Notes: generated by a model from the letters alone, not told the origin. Shown: positions 49,611 to 61,983, counted from the stretch's first letter. The stretch: DNA of 64,000 nt from Abelmoschus esculentus (GCA_035048815.1 JAUCBN010000042.1:14174501-14238500); one strand, 5' to 3'. Numbers and translations: made by a program.

Positions 49611-50049
49611 AAGGGGATATGGAGAGAGATTGAGACTTTTGATTAATCAGAAAGTAGTCTAACTTTTTCGCATGTCATTATTTTCTTATAAAAGATATAT
49701 CTGATAAGATGTGTATTATTATTTTTTTAAAAATTTTAAATTTCCTTTTCTTTTATGATACGCGATTAATGTCACCATCTCTAAAGATTTGCTTGGTATG
49801 AAGGATAAAACTGAGAAATAAGAAAAAAAATTAATCAAATGATGAAGATATGAACGATTGTTTTTTATTTTGAATCTTAACTATTTGACTAATAAATTTT
49901 TCATTCTTCCGTATTTGCATCCTTCATACTATATAAAACCAAAAATATCATCATTGTCATGATTATTCACATTACTTACTCTACCCACTAAAACACTGTA
50001 ATTGACCATGTGATCATTCATTTTTTTTTTTCTTTCAATTGTACTAACC

Positions 50050-50869
50050 AGGAGTGGGTTAAAAATTTGATTATTCGGTTTTGATCTCGAATCCGGTAAG
50101 ACTCGGTAGATTTTTATCTGATATTGGTTTCGGTGGGACCGAAACTGGGTCTTGATTTTTTGGACCCAGTATCCGGTGGGTACCCAGTAGGACCAGAACC
50201 AATACCAAATATCCAGTATTGGGTTCGGGCTTGGAATTTTAATCTCGGGCTCGTCTCGGGCTCGTCATGCTCGACTCAAAATAAAAAAGTGCCTAATTTA
50301 TTTTAGTTAAATTATTAGAGTAGATTTCTCATATTTTTTTATTGCTTTTCTTTTGTTAGAGAGATTACTTTTAGTGTATATGTAGCATATACATAATATA
50401 ATTATTTCGAGCCTGTTCACGAGTTTTTTGAGCCAAACTTGAATCGGTTCGACTCGGCTCATTAAAGTCTCGAGCTAAACCTGAACCTGAATTGAGTTCA
50501 CTCGAACCGAGCTTCGACTGAGTTTTGACTGAGCCGAGCCCGAGTAGCTCGCGAGCTAGTTAGGCTCACTATCAACCCTAGGTATAAACGTTAATTTTCA
50601 AGTCTACAACATTTTAATTTTATTATTTAATATCATTATTGGTGGTTGAAATTTTTTCTCCAATTACTCAATTTTTTTTTAAGAATAAGCTAATTGACCG
50701 GGTACCCGGTATTCGAACTGGTACCCATCAGTAACGAGATCGATTCTTAAAATTTAAGACACGGTGTAACCGAGACCGGAAATAATTTTAATTTTCAAGA
50801 ACCGACGATTATCGAAACAAAAACTAATTCTATTCAAATTAACCGGGTACCCGATCTTGTCCACCCGTA
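50050..50869 (-). mobile_element. hAT-like MITE, family 4, copy 3, carrying a nested element
   Basis: The left end AGGAGTGGGTTAAAAATT and the right end GGGTACCCGATCTTGTCCACC invert each other as in the 15268 and 27363 copies. On the minus strand the interior has the family words TTATTCTTAAAAAAAAATTG and AATGATATTAAATAATAAAA. Segment about 50217-50580 is a different MITE family inserted within it. TSDs are not clear. Confidence 0.65.
50217..50580 (+). mobile_element. MITE, family 2, nested in a family 4 element
   Basis: Carries TCGGGCTCGTC, GTTCACGAGTTTTTTGAGCC, GACTGAGTTTTGACTGAGCC and CGAGTAGCTCGCGAGCTAG, ending CTCACTATCAACCCTA. These match the 13091-13619 element in order and orientation. 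Family 4 sequence resumes directly after it (TTAATTTTCAAGTCTACAAC). Confidence 0.6.
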
Positions 50870-52528
50870 ACACAAACTCACGAACACGACACCATATTGT
50901 ACATTCTCCCTAGCTCCCAACCATGGTATGTCTGCGAATTATTAATCATATTTTTATTTTACACTCAAAGGTTGTCCTCAACAATGTCATTTCAATGCCG
51001 AACAACAGCACTTACTCCTCTGCTCTACTTTCTTTTCTTTACAAGACGGATTGCACATGGGGGGCATGGCCACAATGTAGGGAAGATGCTCTTCGCTCTC
51101 TCTTCTCAAAACCATAATTTAGAAAGAAAAAAAATGAAACATACTTGAATTGGGTATTGGGTTTTCCATGTTCATACACATTTTTTTGGATATTTTTTTA
51201 AGGTAAGAAAAAATCTCATAAGACCCATCATTAAAGTTTTAAAATATTTAATTTTTTAATAAAATTTAGACATTATATAACGATTAAAAGATCTAACGTG
51301 TTCACTGGTTTTAAAATTTTTGGTTTAAGGGAAATTTTAAAAAGGGTCATATATTTGAAATAAAATTGAAGAATCGATACTCGTCACTTGATTTAGGTAA
51401 ATAGAACCCTAAAAAATTAAAATAAAGAATACGAGAATCATTTACATGTGGGAAAAGGTTCACACCCCACCACACCTATAAATCAATACCTAAAGGACTC
51501 GTATCGTTTTTTTACTAAGATATTAAAACTCAATCTAATTTAGTATCTAATTCTTTAAAATACATGCAAACACGATCATACAATTCGAATATAAAACAAT
51601 CTCGTAATCCGTAATACTCAAATAAGATGACGTCCGGAGAAGCAACACTCCTAATAGGATAACGAAATTTTAAGTTCTAACAAGAAGATACACGCATGAA
51701 CAATATAAACATGTCAATAAAAAATAAAAAGCATAAATATAAGACCAAAATAAACAAAACTGAAAAGATGCAGGGACTAAAACACAATTAGCCCACTGAT
51801 TTTTGGGTTGAAATAAAAACCAAGGATGAAATCAAAAGCTTACGAAAAACATTAGGGATTGTAGAAGGAATTAAAAACGAAAGGGCTTGCGGGGTAATAA
51901 ACCAAAGGTCACTATGGACCAAAACACAATTAGACCACTTTTTTTTTTTACGATATTCATTTATCGGCCAACGGAATTTTTTTTAAAATCTAAACGATAA
52001 AAGGTTTTATAGACACGAGAGAAGCTATATACTAAGAAACATTTTTCATTTGGTGGCGGATGAAGAAGATCGATAAGAGAAAAATTAAATATTTATTTTT
52101 TGTTTCGTAGATTTTATGATATTTTTCGGTGAAATGAAGGTTAGGTTACAAACAAAAACCTTATACTCTTTTTTGTACTACCATATAAGCCGTAATATTA
52201 AAAATTTAAATCGTACATTTTAATCATAAATTTTAAATTATAACCCCTAAAAATTAAAACTTATTCGATATAGCCTAAACGCGAATTGTAAACTTCCCTT
52301 CTAAATTTTAAATTTATTTTTTAGTGTTGGGTAAAGAATTTCCATTCTTAAGCTACATAGATATTATATATTAGTTTAGGAGAAAAAAATTCAAATTTGG
52401 TTAAAATAAATTTGGAAAAAAACTGAAGAAATAAAAGATTAAATTATAAAAATATAAAATTTGAATTTTCGTTTTTTGGAGCTAAAAAAACTGAACTAAA
52501 CTAAAAATTTAAAATCATCCACATCGTT

Positions 52529-52715
52529 CATGAAACCAACCACTAAAAATCATCAATCTCATATTTTTTTATATCATATTTTTCTAAGTGAATCTTCATT
52601 TATATTTACTATTAATTCATTTAAAAACATTTTTTTTTCAAGTGAAGATTCTCTTGGAAAAAATATGACATGAAAAATTTGATGAGATTGGTGATTTTTA
52701 GTGGCTAGTCTCATG
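52529..52715. repeat. Fold-back inverted repeat (potential hairpin)
   Basis: Arms of about 75 bp: the left arm starts CATGAAACCAACCACTAAAA and the right arm ends TTTTAGTGGCTAGTCTCATG. They are complementary along most of their length (CCACTAAAAATCA, CAATCTCAT and GAATCTTCA blocks), with a loop of about 35 bp. It is MITE-like, and no TSD was found. Confidence 0.75.
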
Positions 52716-54109
52716 GACACATTGAGACTTACCCATAATATAATTTCTCCTTTTAAGTGGTTTCAAAGATTTAATATTATCATATTCGAGTTAAAAAGGA
52801 TAAACCTATTAATCTATTTTTTGGTTTTTCCCCATTTTTCAAAACTATCTAATCAACACAATTACAACGTCGATATCAACTATTGTCCCAATCAAATCAA
52901 TTATAAGACAAAAAAATATTCTCATTCTTTAACTCACTCGATATTTATCAATCATTAAACAGAGACAAATGTAAGATTTTATGTTTGAGATGAACCTATA
53001 AAATTAAAAGAAATAAACTTATAAAATTTTGAAAGAAAAAATGTATATTAATAAAAAATATATCATTTTCTCAAATTATATACAAAATTTTAAAATATAT
53101 ATAATTTGAATACCAAATATATATTTTGATCTTATATTTATTATATTCTATTGAGTTTTTATGGAGAATGTTTCTTTTGCAGTTTTGAAGAAAGTCCAGA
53201 AGAATGTATTGGGCTTTACATGAACTCTGATTTGATAAAATTATAAGAACCTAAAATAATTAAATTAGACAAAGGTTTATGTAAGAAATTGACTTAATAA
53301 ATTTAATAATTATTGTTCGAGTTAAATTAAAATTTTAAATTTTAAAAACTAAAATATGTGAACTAAAACGGTCGAATTTAAAATATATAAATCAAATTTA
53401 TAACTTACATATAATACATTAACTAATAAAAGTTTCAGACTCTTAAAAGAAGGGAGATTTGAAATTTTAAGTTGAGAGACACTTTTATAGTTGTTGATTC
53501 AATTCAAGAGATATTTTCTGCTAAAAATGTAACACCCGACCCGGATGTCACAATGGGCCTCCGGCCCAAAACCCATATTTCAAAATTTCGTTTTAAAAGC
53601 CCAATAATAAAATCACGTAAGTCCGAAACCAATTACATAGTCCACTTAAATAAAAACAAGCCCAAAATAATTCAAGTAAAACGGAGCTCCAAAATATATC
53701 ACAGACTATTTTAAAAACGTTCGACCCAAATAAAATAACAGAGTTATAATACATATAGGGTTCAACATAGTACTAAGCCCACTACATCTAATAACTGTAC
53801 TCTGACAACACGGTCGATGCTGAAAGTCCAAACCTCGATGGTGCTCCTCGTAGCCCGCTTCACCTAACCTACGCACGAAAACAGATTTCGAACGCTGAGC
53901 CACACAAGCTCAGTGGATACGCCAAACTCGGCCAACACCATGCATATCAAAGCAGTAAAGCATGACATATAAATCACATGTATAGTATGATGGTCTAGCA
54001 TGCTTGCCTAACACATGGCATAAATGAATGTATACTATCACACACAGCATATACAATCGTATAAGTCAACACACAAGAGGGAGGCCCGCGTCCACACAGC
54101 TCGGGATCC

Positions 54110-54330
54110 TACACTCAGGATTGAGGCCGCCCTCAAATCCTATGCCCGGAATGCTACATCGAACATCTTCGAACGAGATCGCCTAACGTTCGGAAAAGGG
54201 TGGAGGCCGCCCAACCAACCCTATGCTCGGAATGTTACATCGAACATCTTCGAGTGAGGCCGCCCAACACTCGGAATAAAAAGTCTTCAATCATCACCCG
54301 GCATGTTACATCGGATGGCCTTCGACGTGT
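54110..54330 (+). repeat. Tandem repeat inside the solo LTR
   Basis: Two and a half to three imperfect units of about 80 bp, each with a (C/T)TATGC(C/T)CGGAATG core, TACATCGAACATCTTCGA and a GCCGCCCAACACTCGG-type end. Tandem units of this sort are common in long Ty3/gypsy LTRs. Confidence 0.7.
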
Positions 54331-54560
54331 TGCAACACTTATGGATATCCGGATTCTAACATACAAAGACTCGACCACACAAACGATCCACCTAGGATCT
54401 CATTATAACAAGATATATTAAAGTCTTATCTTAATCGGTTTTTCGGAGTTATAACCTCAACTTAGTACGATAATTCATTTCATAGCTTTTAGATTAGAAT
54501 GTTTATTATTTAAGATCACCGAGCCCCAAAACTCTATTCAAACTTAACCAAATTACACAG

Positions 54561-54845
54561 GGGTATCGATACCAGTATCGATACCACCTACCCAAAGTCA
54601 AAGTCAACAGAAGAAGGGAGGACTGTTTCGAAACACGTATCGATACAAAAAGTTTCTGGAATCCCCTGTATCGAAACAGGGTTCGATATCGTTGACCAAC
54701 TTCAAAAGTCAACAGAAAGGGGATGACCCGTTTTGATACAGGTATCGATACTAAAAGTTTCTGGAATCCTCGGTATCGAAGCATGGTTCGATACCCCTGG
54801 GCAACAAGCCAAAATATACTCATGGGTATCGATACCCCCTGCACT
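54561..54845. repeat. Cluster of self-complementary GTWTCGAWAC decamers
   Basis: About eleven decamers equal or close to GTATCGATAC or GTTTCGAAAC lie within 285 bp. A 24-bp block with two GTATCGATAC units separated by two bases occurs here at 54562-54585. Its exact reverse complement lies twice in the LTR-type remnant at 16568-16591 and 16684-16707. Confidence 0.85.
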
Positions 54846-57346
54846 AAGGACGATTTTACACTTAGAATTGCTAGATTTTCAACCCCAAACTTAATCTAAT
54901 CGATCCTAAAGTGTTCATACTCAATATTAATGATGTTTAAAGTATTTTAACACCAATTTCCAGCCCTTAATCACATTAGTACGGATTCCACCATTAACAC
55001 ATACCAAGCTCAAACCAATCACACACATGCACCAAATCTATATGAATGCTTCTACCATGATATGCAAAATAATTAGAAGAGTTGGGAGTACCAACCTCTT
55101 AGCAAAACAGCAGCAAAACGAGTTTCCTCCTCTACCTCAAGCTTTTCCCCCTCCAAAGCTAGTTGATGGCTCACAAGCCTCTTTCTCTACAAGAGAAGGA
55201 TGAAGAACGGATTAGACTTACCTTGGGATGATTCTAGAGCTTTAAAATACAAAAAGATTCAGATTTAAAGCTCTTAAAACCCAATCCCGAGCTCCCCCTA
55301 AAACCCTCACTTAAACCCTTTTTCCCACCAAACTAACACCTCTTAAGCTTGAAAGATAGATCCTCAACAGCCCTACAACTTTTTCTCCATCAAGAAAACG
55401 GGATTCTAACCCAAACTCAGCAAGATCTCACCTTTACACTTCCTTGGGCTTTAGATGAAGAATATGAAAGAAAAGAAAAAGCTCTCTGCTCTTATGACTT
55501 CATCTCTACAGAACTACACACCCAAAACCCCTCCATTCAACTTATTTTGGCATTTACTAAAATGCCCTCAGCCCACATCTCACAAGTCCAACAAGCCAAG
55601 GGCCCAATAGGCCCAAAACCACACTAACCCGAGCCCAAACCCGAGGTCCAACACAATGGGTTAACCCGGCACACTAAACCGAGAATTCAGATCGTTACAA
55701 AAAAGGTTTAGGAATGTATTCAACATAAAAAAAATTATTGTTTTCTAACACCGTATGATTTGGAGTGGCTTAGTCATTTTCAGACATTCTTTATCACTTG
55801 GGTGGTGGTGTTGGACAAATTATCAATAAAAGATCGAATGATATAATAGGACTGTCATGTTAATGATGTCTGTTTGTTATGCAGGAAAAGATTAAAATCA
55901 GATATCATTTATTTGGTAGTTACAACTATTTGCCAAGGCTTTAAAAACTAATACTGCAAGAGTAAAATATATCTTGTTCTCGTAATTGTTGGACTGATAT
56001 ATTTACACGAATTAAGGTGGTGGGAAAAAAATCGAAGAAAATAATTGTTTTTTGTTTCACATAATTTTTTTTAATTATTATCTTTGATAAGAGCGTAGTG
56101 AAAGATTATACGGTAAGTATCTAAGTTTAACGTTGATATATAATGAAGCTGTATATGAAGTATAATAGTAACCTAACTTAAAACCAGTTAAACTTATATA
56201 ATGTTAAATTATTGAATTAGATAATATTTATTTATTTATTTTAATTATACATTATAAATAAAACTATAAAAATTTTAATATTTTACGATAAATATTATTT
56301 TTTATTAAAACTATTCAGTAGTTTAATGTTAGATTGACATGAAACTAAAGTGACCTATTGAAAAATGGCTTCCGATTATTATGGCTTCATCGCCTGTAAT
56401 TTATTACACGACAATGGGTCGGTTATAAAGGATCACCTTAAGTAACTGTTCGGAGTCCTCAATTAGTCTAGAGCATATAAAATTTAATTATTTATATTTT
56501 ATATTTTTAATTTATTAAATAAATAAACAAATAAATATAATAGTAAAATTTAAATTTTTTAAATAAATAAACCTAATAATAAAAATAATGTATTTAAAAT
56601 ATTAAATTACTTATTTAAAGTAATGACATAATTATTTATGTTCTTTCTGAATCTTAACTCCTAAATATTACACTTATACAATAAGTTATATTCCTATTGG
56701 TAATGATATATATATTTATTTTTAATTTTCGTTCAAAATCTCAAAAATCTTCAAAACAACTCGATAAAATCCTATCGATAGGATGATAATTTTATAGGTT
56801 TTAATAACTTGGTGTGGGTTGAATTATTATATACGACAATAAAGAAATAGACGGTTACATAGTAAACTCGGGCGTTTAAATTTTGAAATTTTTGCTATAG
56901 TAAAGCATGATGTTAGAAATAGACTGATAGATTGTAAATTTTTTTTTTGATAGTCATTTAGTTGTAAACTGTAGACTCACGTAAAGATTAACACATAGTA
57001 AAGCATGATGATGTTCAATTTTTTCTGATTGTTGATTAGGTGTATGCTTTTAAATTTTATTTAGCGATATAATTTGAGGTTAATTGGACAAATAAATTTC
57101 ATTTATAAAAAAATAAATCAATAAAATCTATAAATATATTATCATTAATTGTTGTAATTACAACATTACTCATTTAACATGTATCAATCGTCTAGTTACT
57201 AGTTGTGTATTTTACGAAAGTTTTAAAGATTGGAACACTCTTTTAAGAGTTTTTTTCCATGATTTAGGGAGTTGACTCGTTGAGCTTCTTCCTCGCACAG
57301 ATGATCTGAATCCCAAAACGCCAAAGCCAATTACAGAAAAGAGATA

Positions 57347-60300
57347 ATGCAGGGGATAAGCGTTACTGCAGTAATGATTGCAACGGAGTTCTTAGAGGTG
57401 GGCTTGAACACTGTAAATAAAGCCGCAATGAACAAAGGACTCAGTAATTTCGTCCTCGTTGTTTACTCAAACGTTATCGGCATCTTCGTGCTCGCTCCGT
57501 GCATTATCATCTTCTACAGGTAATAACAATCGCCATTTGAAATTCTGGAAATCTGAAAACTCAGGTATCGATGAAATTGCAGGAATAAAAGCCCGCCTGT
57601 GCTTACTCGGTCTACCATCTGCAAAATAATCCTTCTCGGCGTTCTCAGGTAGGTCTCCGTTTTCCCCCTTTAGAGATTGAGAAATCTGGTGGATTGGTGA
57701 ACGGAATTGGTTATTTTTCAGTTACGGTGGGCAGATCTGCACGTATGTTGGATTAGGATATGGATCTCCGACTCTGGCGTCTGCCATGGCTGATATTATG
57801 CCGGCCGTCACTTTCATACTCTCCGTCGTATTTAGGTGCGGTCTTCTTTCTGATCGGATATTATTTAATTATCTTCAATTTCCTTTTTCTCTTTACTTTT
57901 AACGGCTCAGATTCATTGTCGTCAAGTCGACATACAGAAATGGGCTTAAAAAAAAAATAAGTTCTAATCCAGATCCATATATTTTTAACTTTAAAGTTTA
58001 AAGTATATTTTTATTAAAAAATAAATTATTATTATTTTAAGTGTTTGATAATTAATTATTATTAAAAAAAATATTATATGATCGATATTTAACCTGTAAT
58101 AATAATTTATTTTTTAAATAAAATAAAAAATATTTTTTAAGTTTTTAAAGAAACATCCCAAAATATCCTTCACCAAATTCCTAAGGTAATCACTCTAGCT
58201 TTAAAAAAAAAAACTCCTAAGGTAATTTTGGATGCTTTACTAAAATTATGGCTTTGGTCCCTGTAGTATGCTCAATTTATAGAGTTAACACTTATATATA
58301 CTTGAATTCGAAGTAATCATTTATTTTACAATGTTAAAATAGTTGGGACAATTAACTATTCGAACTAAATAATTCTTCAAAAACACTCATCCCAACTCGG
58401 ACAACATTGATACATACATTTTATATTATTTTTCATGTCATTTTTATTTTCATTTCAATAATTGCTTATTTTTAGGCTTGAAAATTAGCCGAATGAATGT
58501 GAACGATAATATCTTTATATTTGTTCGTTTAGTTTTAATCGAATAAATAAATAAATATAAATAACTAAATGAATATAATTTTTTTTTATAATTGTTACTG
58601 AATTTTTATTAAACCAATAAAAAATATTATAATTCAATACATTTGAAAAATAAAGAAAAGTAAAATATTTTCTATGAAAATAAGCATACCATCAAAATTC
58701 AGAAACTTCCTGAACCTTCTTGTCTCTGTCCAATCGAGACACATAACATGTGAAGGAGTGGTGAGAGATCTAAACCATTAAGCAGAATGTTCCACTACCT
58801 AGGACTGATTATATCGGTACACAACAATCAACTGAGTGAGGTTATAGCCTTCAATGATCACTGACAAAATCATAATTAGAAACTAGCATTGATTTAAATC
58901 TCTGCAACAATCGGCTGCTAGGGTATGTTGAATCATGTCAAATAAAATAAACCATAAAAACAAAAAAAAGTGTCATAAGGACAAAAAAAACACGTGCCAT
59001 GAAGACAAAGATTCTTATTAACATATGAGAATATAAATGAAACAAGAAAAATAATAAATCTAATGTTTATAAAAATTAGTTGTCGACCGCTGATTAGAAA
59101 AAGAAAAGAAAATCGATGAAGAACAACGACATAGAGATAGGGCAGAGAGTGCCGTTTGAAATTTTAGGTTCTTATTAAACGAACATAATTTTTTTATTTG
59201 TATTCGTTTGTTAAGAAATATAACTTGTTCATGTCATTGATTTTCGTTCGTTAAAATAATAAATAAACGTTGAACACAAACAAACGACATAAAAGGATAT
59301 ATGTGAATCAATTTAAATGAACATATATGAATAAGTTTAATTTTTAAATATAATACTTTTATTGTCAAAAATAATAAATATATGTGAATAAATTTAAACT
59401 AACATACATAAATGAATGAATTATTGAACCTTTACGAACGTAAATGAATGAATTACTGAAGTTCGAACGTTCGCGAACGTAAATGAACGAATTGTTAAAG
59501 TCTGAACATTCGCAAACTTAAATGAATAAACAAGACCTTTGTTTGTATTCATTCATTTAATTAAACGAACAGGAAATACTTATTTATATTCGTTCATTTT
59601 AAATAAACGAATATCTCGTCGAACAGTTGACTCGTTTTATACCCCTACTATAAATATAGAGGTCTTAATTCATTCTATGCTTATTGAGATTTTTACTAAA
59701 ACATACAAACCTCAAATTTGAGGCTTATATTTTTCATGCCGGATTAGCCTTAAATATGACATCTAATGCAATACATAAATCTGATCTAAATCGACTCCGA
59801 TCCGGCCATGGACAGCTCTAATAACAAACATCTTGAAATGGCGTGTCCAGGATGGAAAAGCTGGACCTATGGATCAAAAGCAGCCAAGCCAAGTCTCTAG
59901 GCACTTTGGTATCAATCACAGGGGCATTTGTTGTGACTCTATACAAAGGCCATCCACTTACCACTGCTCCATGGAACAACAACAACAGATTTCTTCAAGA
60001 AGTTCTTCGAGTTCCTCGCTCGAACTGGGTCGTCGGAGGCTTTTTCCTAGCGTCCCATAGTGTTATCTTGGCAATCATGATTAACCTTCAGGTACGCCCT
60101 TAATCAATGTACACTGAAGTATGAACCATTTTCTTTTAACTGCATAATTTTGCTGGTAACACTTGTTTGCAGACGTGGATTGTAAGGGAATACCCTGCAG
60201 AGAAGCTGATAACACTCATGAACAGCAGCATCGTGGCCATACTATCCTCGGTTGTCTCGGTGATGGTCGAGAAGGACCCGAATGCTTGGAGAATAGGGAT

Positions 60301-60818
60301 GAACATGGAGTTAATAGCTTTCGTGTACACCGTAAGGAACTAAACTGTAACACGAGATATAACATTCGACTCGAGAAACTCATCGTTGGACCTAAACACT
60401 CGCTGCACTCGATCATGGTTTTGTAGGGAGCTTTCGCCGTGGCATTTCGAACGGCGGTTCATACATGGGCGTCTAGGAAGAAAGGGCCTATCTATGTTTC
60501 CATGTTTAAGCCACTTGGGATGGTCATTGCTCTTGCCATGGGGGTCACCTTTCTGGGTGAGAAGCTTTATCTTGGGAGGTAAGTGTAAATAAAAAAACTA
60601 AAATAATGGTTGATATTTTAAATTATAACATAAAATATTAAAATAAATGAAATTAATTTGGATCCTGTGTGTGCAGTTTGCTTGGAGCAGCCATAATAGC
60701 TATTGGATTTTATGCTGTGATTTGGGGGCAAGCTGAAGAAGAGAAAATGGTCACTGCCACTAAATCCTCCAATAAAGACCCTTTACTCTCAAATACAGCC
60801 TTGGGCTCGGCAATATAA
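57347..60818 (+). CDS. WAT1-related protein (UMAMIT/EamA transporter, 7 exons, 348 aa)
   Basis: Multi-pass membrane transporter of the plant drug/metabolite exporter group; relatives move amino acids or auxin. Exons: 57347-57519, 57583-57648, 57722-57835, 59851-60091, 60173-60331, 60427-60578, 60677-60818; all joins keep frame, 348 aa. Two EamA halves are seen. First half: start MQGISVTAVMIATEFLEVGL, GLSNFVLVVYSNVIGIFVLA, TYVGLGYGSPTLASAMADIM, KSLGTLVSITGAFVVTLYKG. Second half: SNWVVGGFFLASHSVILAIM, REYPAEKLITLMNSSIVAIL, VAFRTAVHTWASRKKGPIYV, MFKPLGMVIALAMGVTFLGE, LLGAAIIAIGFYAVIWGQAE. About ten hydrophobic helices fit the family. Intron 3 is 2015 bp because of inserted repeats. The closest relatives, as I know them, are the At3g28050/At5g40240-type WAT1 proteins. 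Substrate cannot be told. Confidence 0.9.
58480..59650. repeat. Family 5 MITE interrupted by an unknown insertion, in WAT1 intron 3
   Basis: Left flank words TTTGTTCGTTTAGTTTTAATCG (58520-58541) and right part TTGTATTCGTTTGTTAAGAA… to GACTCGTTTTATACCCCTA (59170-59648) belong to the family at 40450-41080. Between about 58570 and 59155 lies unrelated sequence (for example GAGACACATAACATGTGAAG) that I could not classify and that seems inserted. Confidence 0.45.
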
Positions 60819-61983
60819 TAGGGCACAAGCTCGTGGATTTTATTAATAATTTTAAAGTAATTGTAAAATAATATTTGAATTTTTTTAGATGAAATCGTAT
60901 AAATTACTGTTTATTTTCAAAAAAAATCGTTTGGTTATAAAATATATTTTTCATTTTCATTTTTCAAAAAATATTTTAAAATGAATTTATTTTCTGATTT
61001 TTAAAAAGCTAGAAAACGTATTTAATTAATATGAATAAAAATGATAAATATTACGTTCGACTTCTATGATATTAATCGATTAATGATTCAATTAATAATA
61101 AAAATATATAAATTGTTAAGTGAATTCCATTAAATAAATGCTTGACGTAGCGGTAAGAATCTAGGTTAGCTATTTTTTAAATTTTGTAGGTGATATTGTT
61201 ATTAAATATAAAAGATATGATAAATTTTAATATAATTATAAGATAATATTTAATATTTATTTTTAATTTTTTAATACTATATATATTATATAAATGAATT
61301 ATTTTAATTCGAATCTCTTAGCGAGAACAAAGTTCTTTTATCGAGACCTTTGAATGAATTAAAATTTTGTAATAATGATTTTTATTATTTTTATATTAAA
61401 ATAACTTATATAAAACTCATGGTACACACGAATGATCTAAAATAGGCTTATAGCAGTTATCGAGTTCATAAAGTAGAATAACGATTATTGTTCTTAGAGT
61501 TTACGAATTCGAACACCAACAATACAAACACAATGTTTGAGTGATCAATGTTTAATGATTGAGAGTATATTCTAAAACAGATATTACTGTAACACTGTAG
61601 CTGATTTAGAAAAAAAATTCTTCTTCTAACTAGACTTAATTAAATGTAAATATTAAATCGAATCGAGTTTAAAATATTTTGTGACTCAACGGCTACCCTC
61701 AGAGTCTTTTTTCAAAAGCCAGAAAAAAAAAATTGCATGGAGAAAGAGATAGTAATAGCAATAGCTTCAATTTCAAAACCAACTTTTTTTCCCTTTTTCA
61801 CCTGCCTTTTCTTGTCCTTCAAGTACCTTTCTCTCTCTCTATCTGATATATGTTTGTTGGGGAAATGGTCTAAACTTCTTTTTCAGGCACATCCTGAGAA
61901 TCATTTCTCTTCATATTGTTTGAGCATTAATCTGTCAATTCTATCATCAAGCACAGGTAATTCCCTCCAAGGAAGGAGATAGA
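60819..61983. other. Spacer between WAT1 and the kinase pseudogene
   Basis: AT-rich. Contains the WAT1 3' UTR and a SINE-like copy at about 61443-61610. The stretch 61740-61983 is C/T-rich and reads like the former leader of the kinase gene. No gene is seen. Confidence 0.55.
61443..61610 (+). repeat. SINE-like repeat, family A, copy 7
   Basis: Longest copy: AACGATTATTGTTCTTAGAG, TTTACGAATTCGAACACCAA (B-box-like), TTTGAGTGATCAATGTTTAA, TGATTGAGAGTATATTCT, ACAGATATTACTGTAACACT and a GTAGCTGATTTAGAAAAA tail. The tail alone also occurs near 12720-12775. Confidence 0.6.

Larger units (their letters stand above)
53523..55704 (+). mobile_element. Solo LTR of a retrotransposon (2172 bp)
   Basis: The LTR is 53528-55699, starting TGTAACACCCGACCC and ending GATCGTTACA; TGTAAC/GTTACA is a perfect 6-bp terminal inverted repeat with TG…CA. 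Five-base repeats AAAAA flank it (53523-53527 and 55700-55704), though A-runs are weak evidence. It is richer in GC than its surroundings. Inside is a tandem set near 54110-54330 (units with GGAATGTTACATCGAACATC and GAGGCCGCCCAAC) and a cluster of GTWTCGAWAC-type palindromes at 54561-54845. No primer-binding site, coding region or second LTR adjoins it, so it is a solo LTR from recombination. Confidence 0.75.
43879..57346. other. Large intergenic region between RSS3-like and WAT1 genes
   Basis: No convincing gene. The first 100 bp or so are the RSS3-like 5' UTR and promoter. Recognised content: TTTAGGG-like tract 44455-44580, (AT)n 45319-45336, an unassigned low-copy-looking stretch 48700-49610, nested MITEs 50050-50869, a fold-back hairpin 52529-52715 and a solo LTR 53528-55699. 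Segments 45740-45850, 46380-46480 and 47700-48060 contain mid-length dispersed-repeat words I could not classify. The rest is AT-rich. Confidence 0.55.

Noticed and set aside
54024..54844. Frames of 73-112 codons within the 53.5-55.7 kb block
   Set aside because: They arise from tandem units and palindromes of a solo LTR, with no retroviral or other protein motif.
60136..60592. Overlapping frames on both strands in the WAT1 gene
   Set aside because: They run across exon-intron borders of exons 5 and 6 and conflict with the conserved EamA reading frame.
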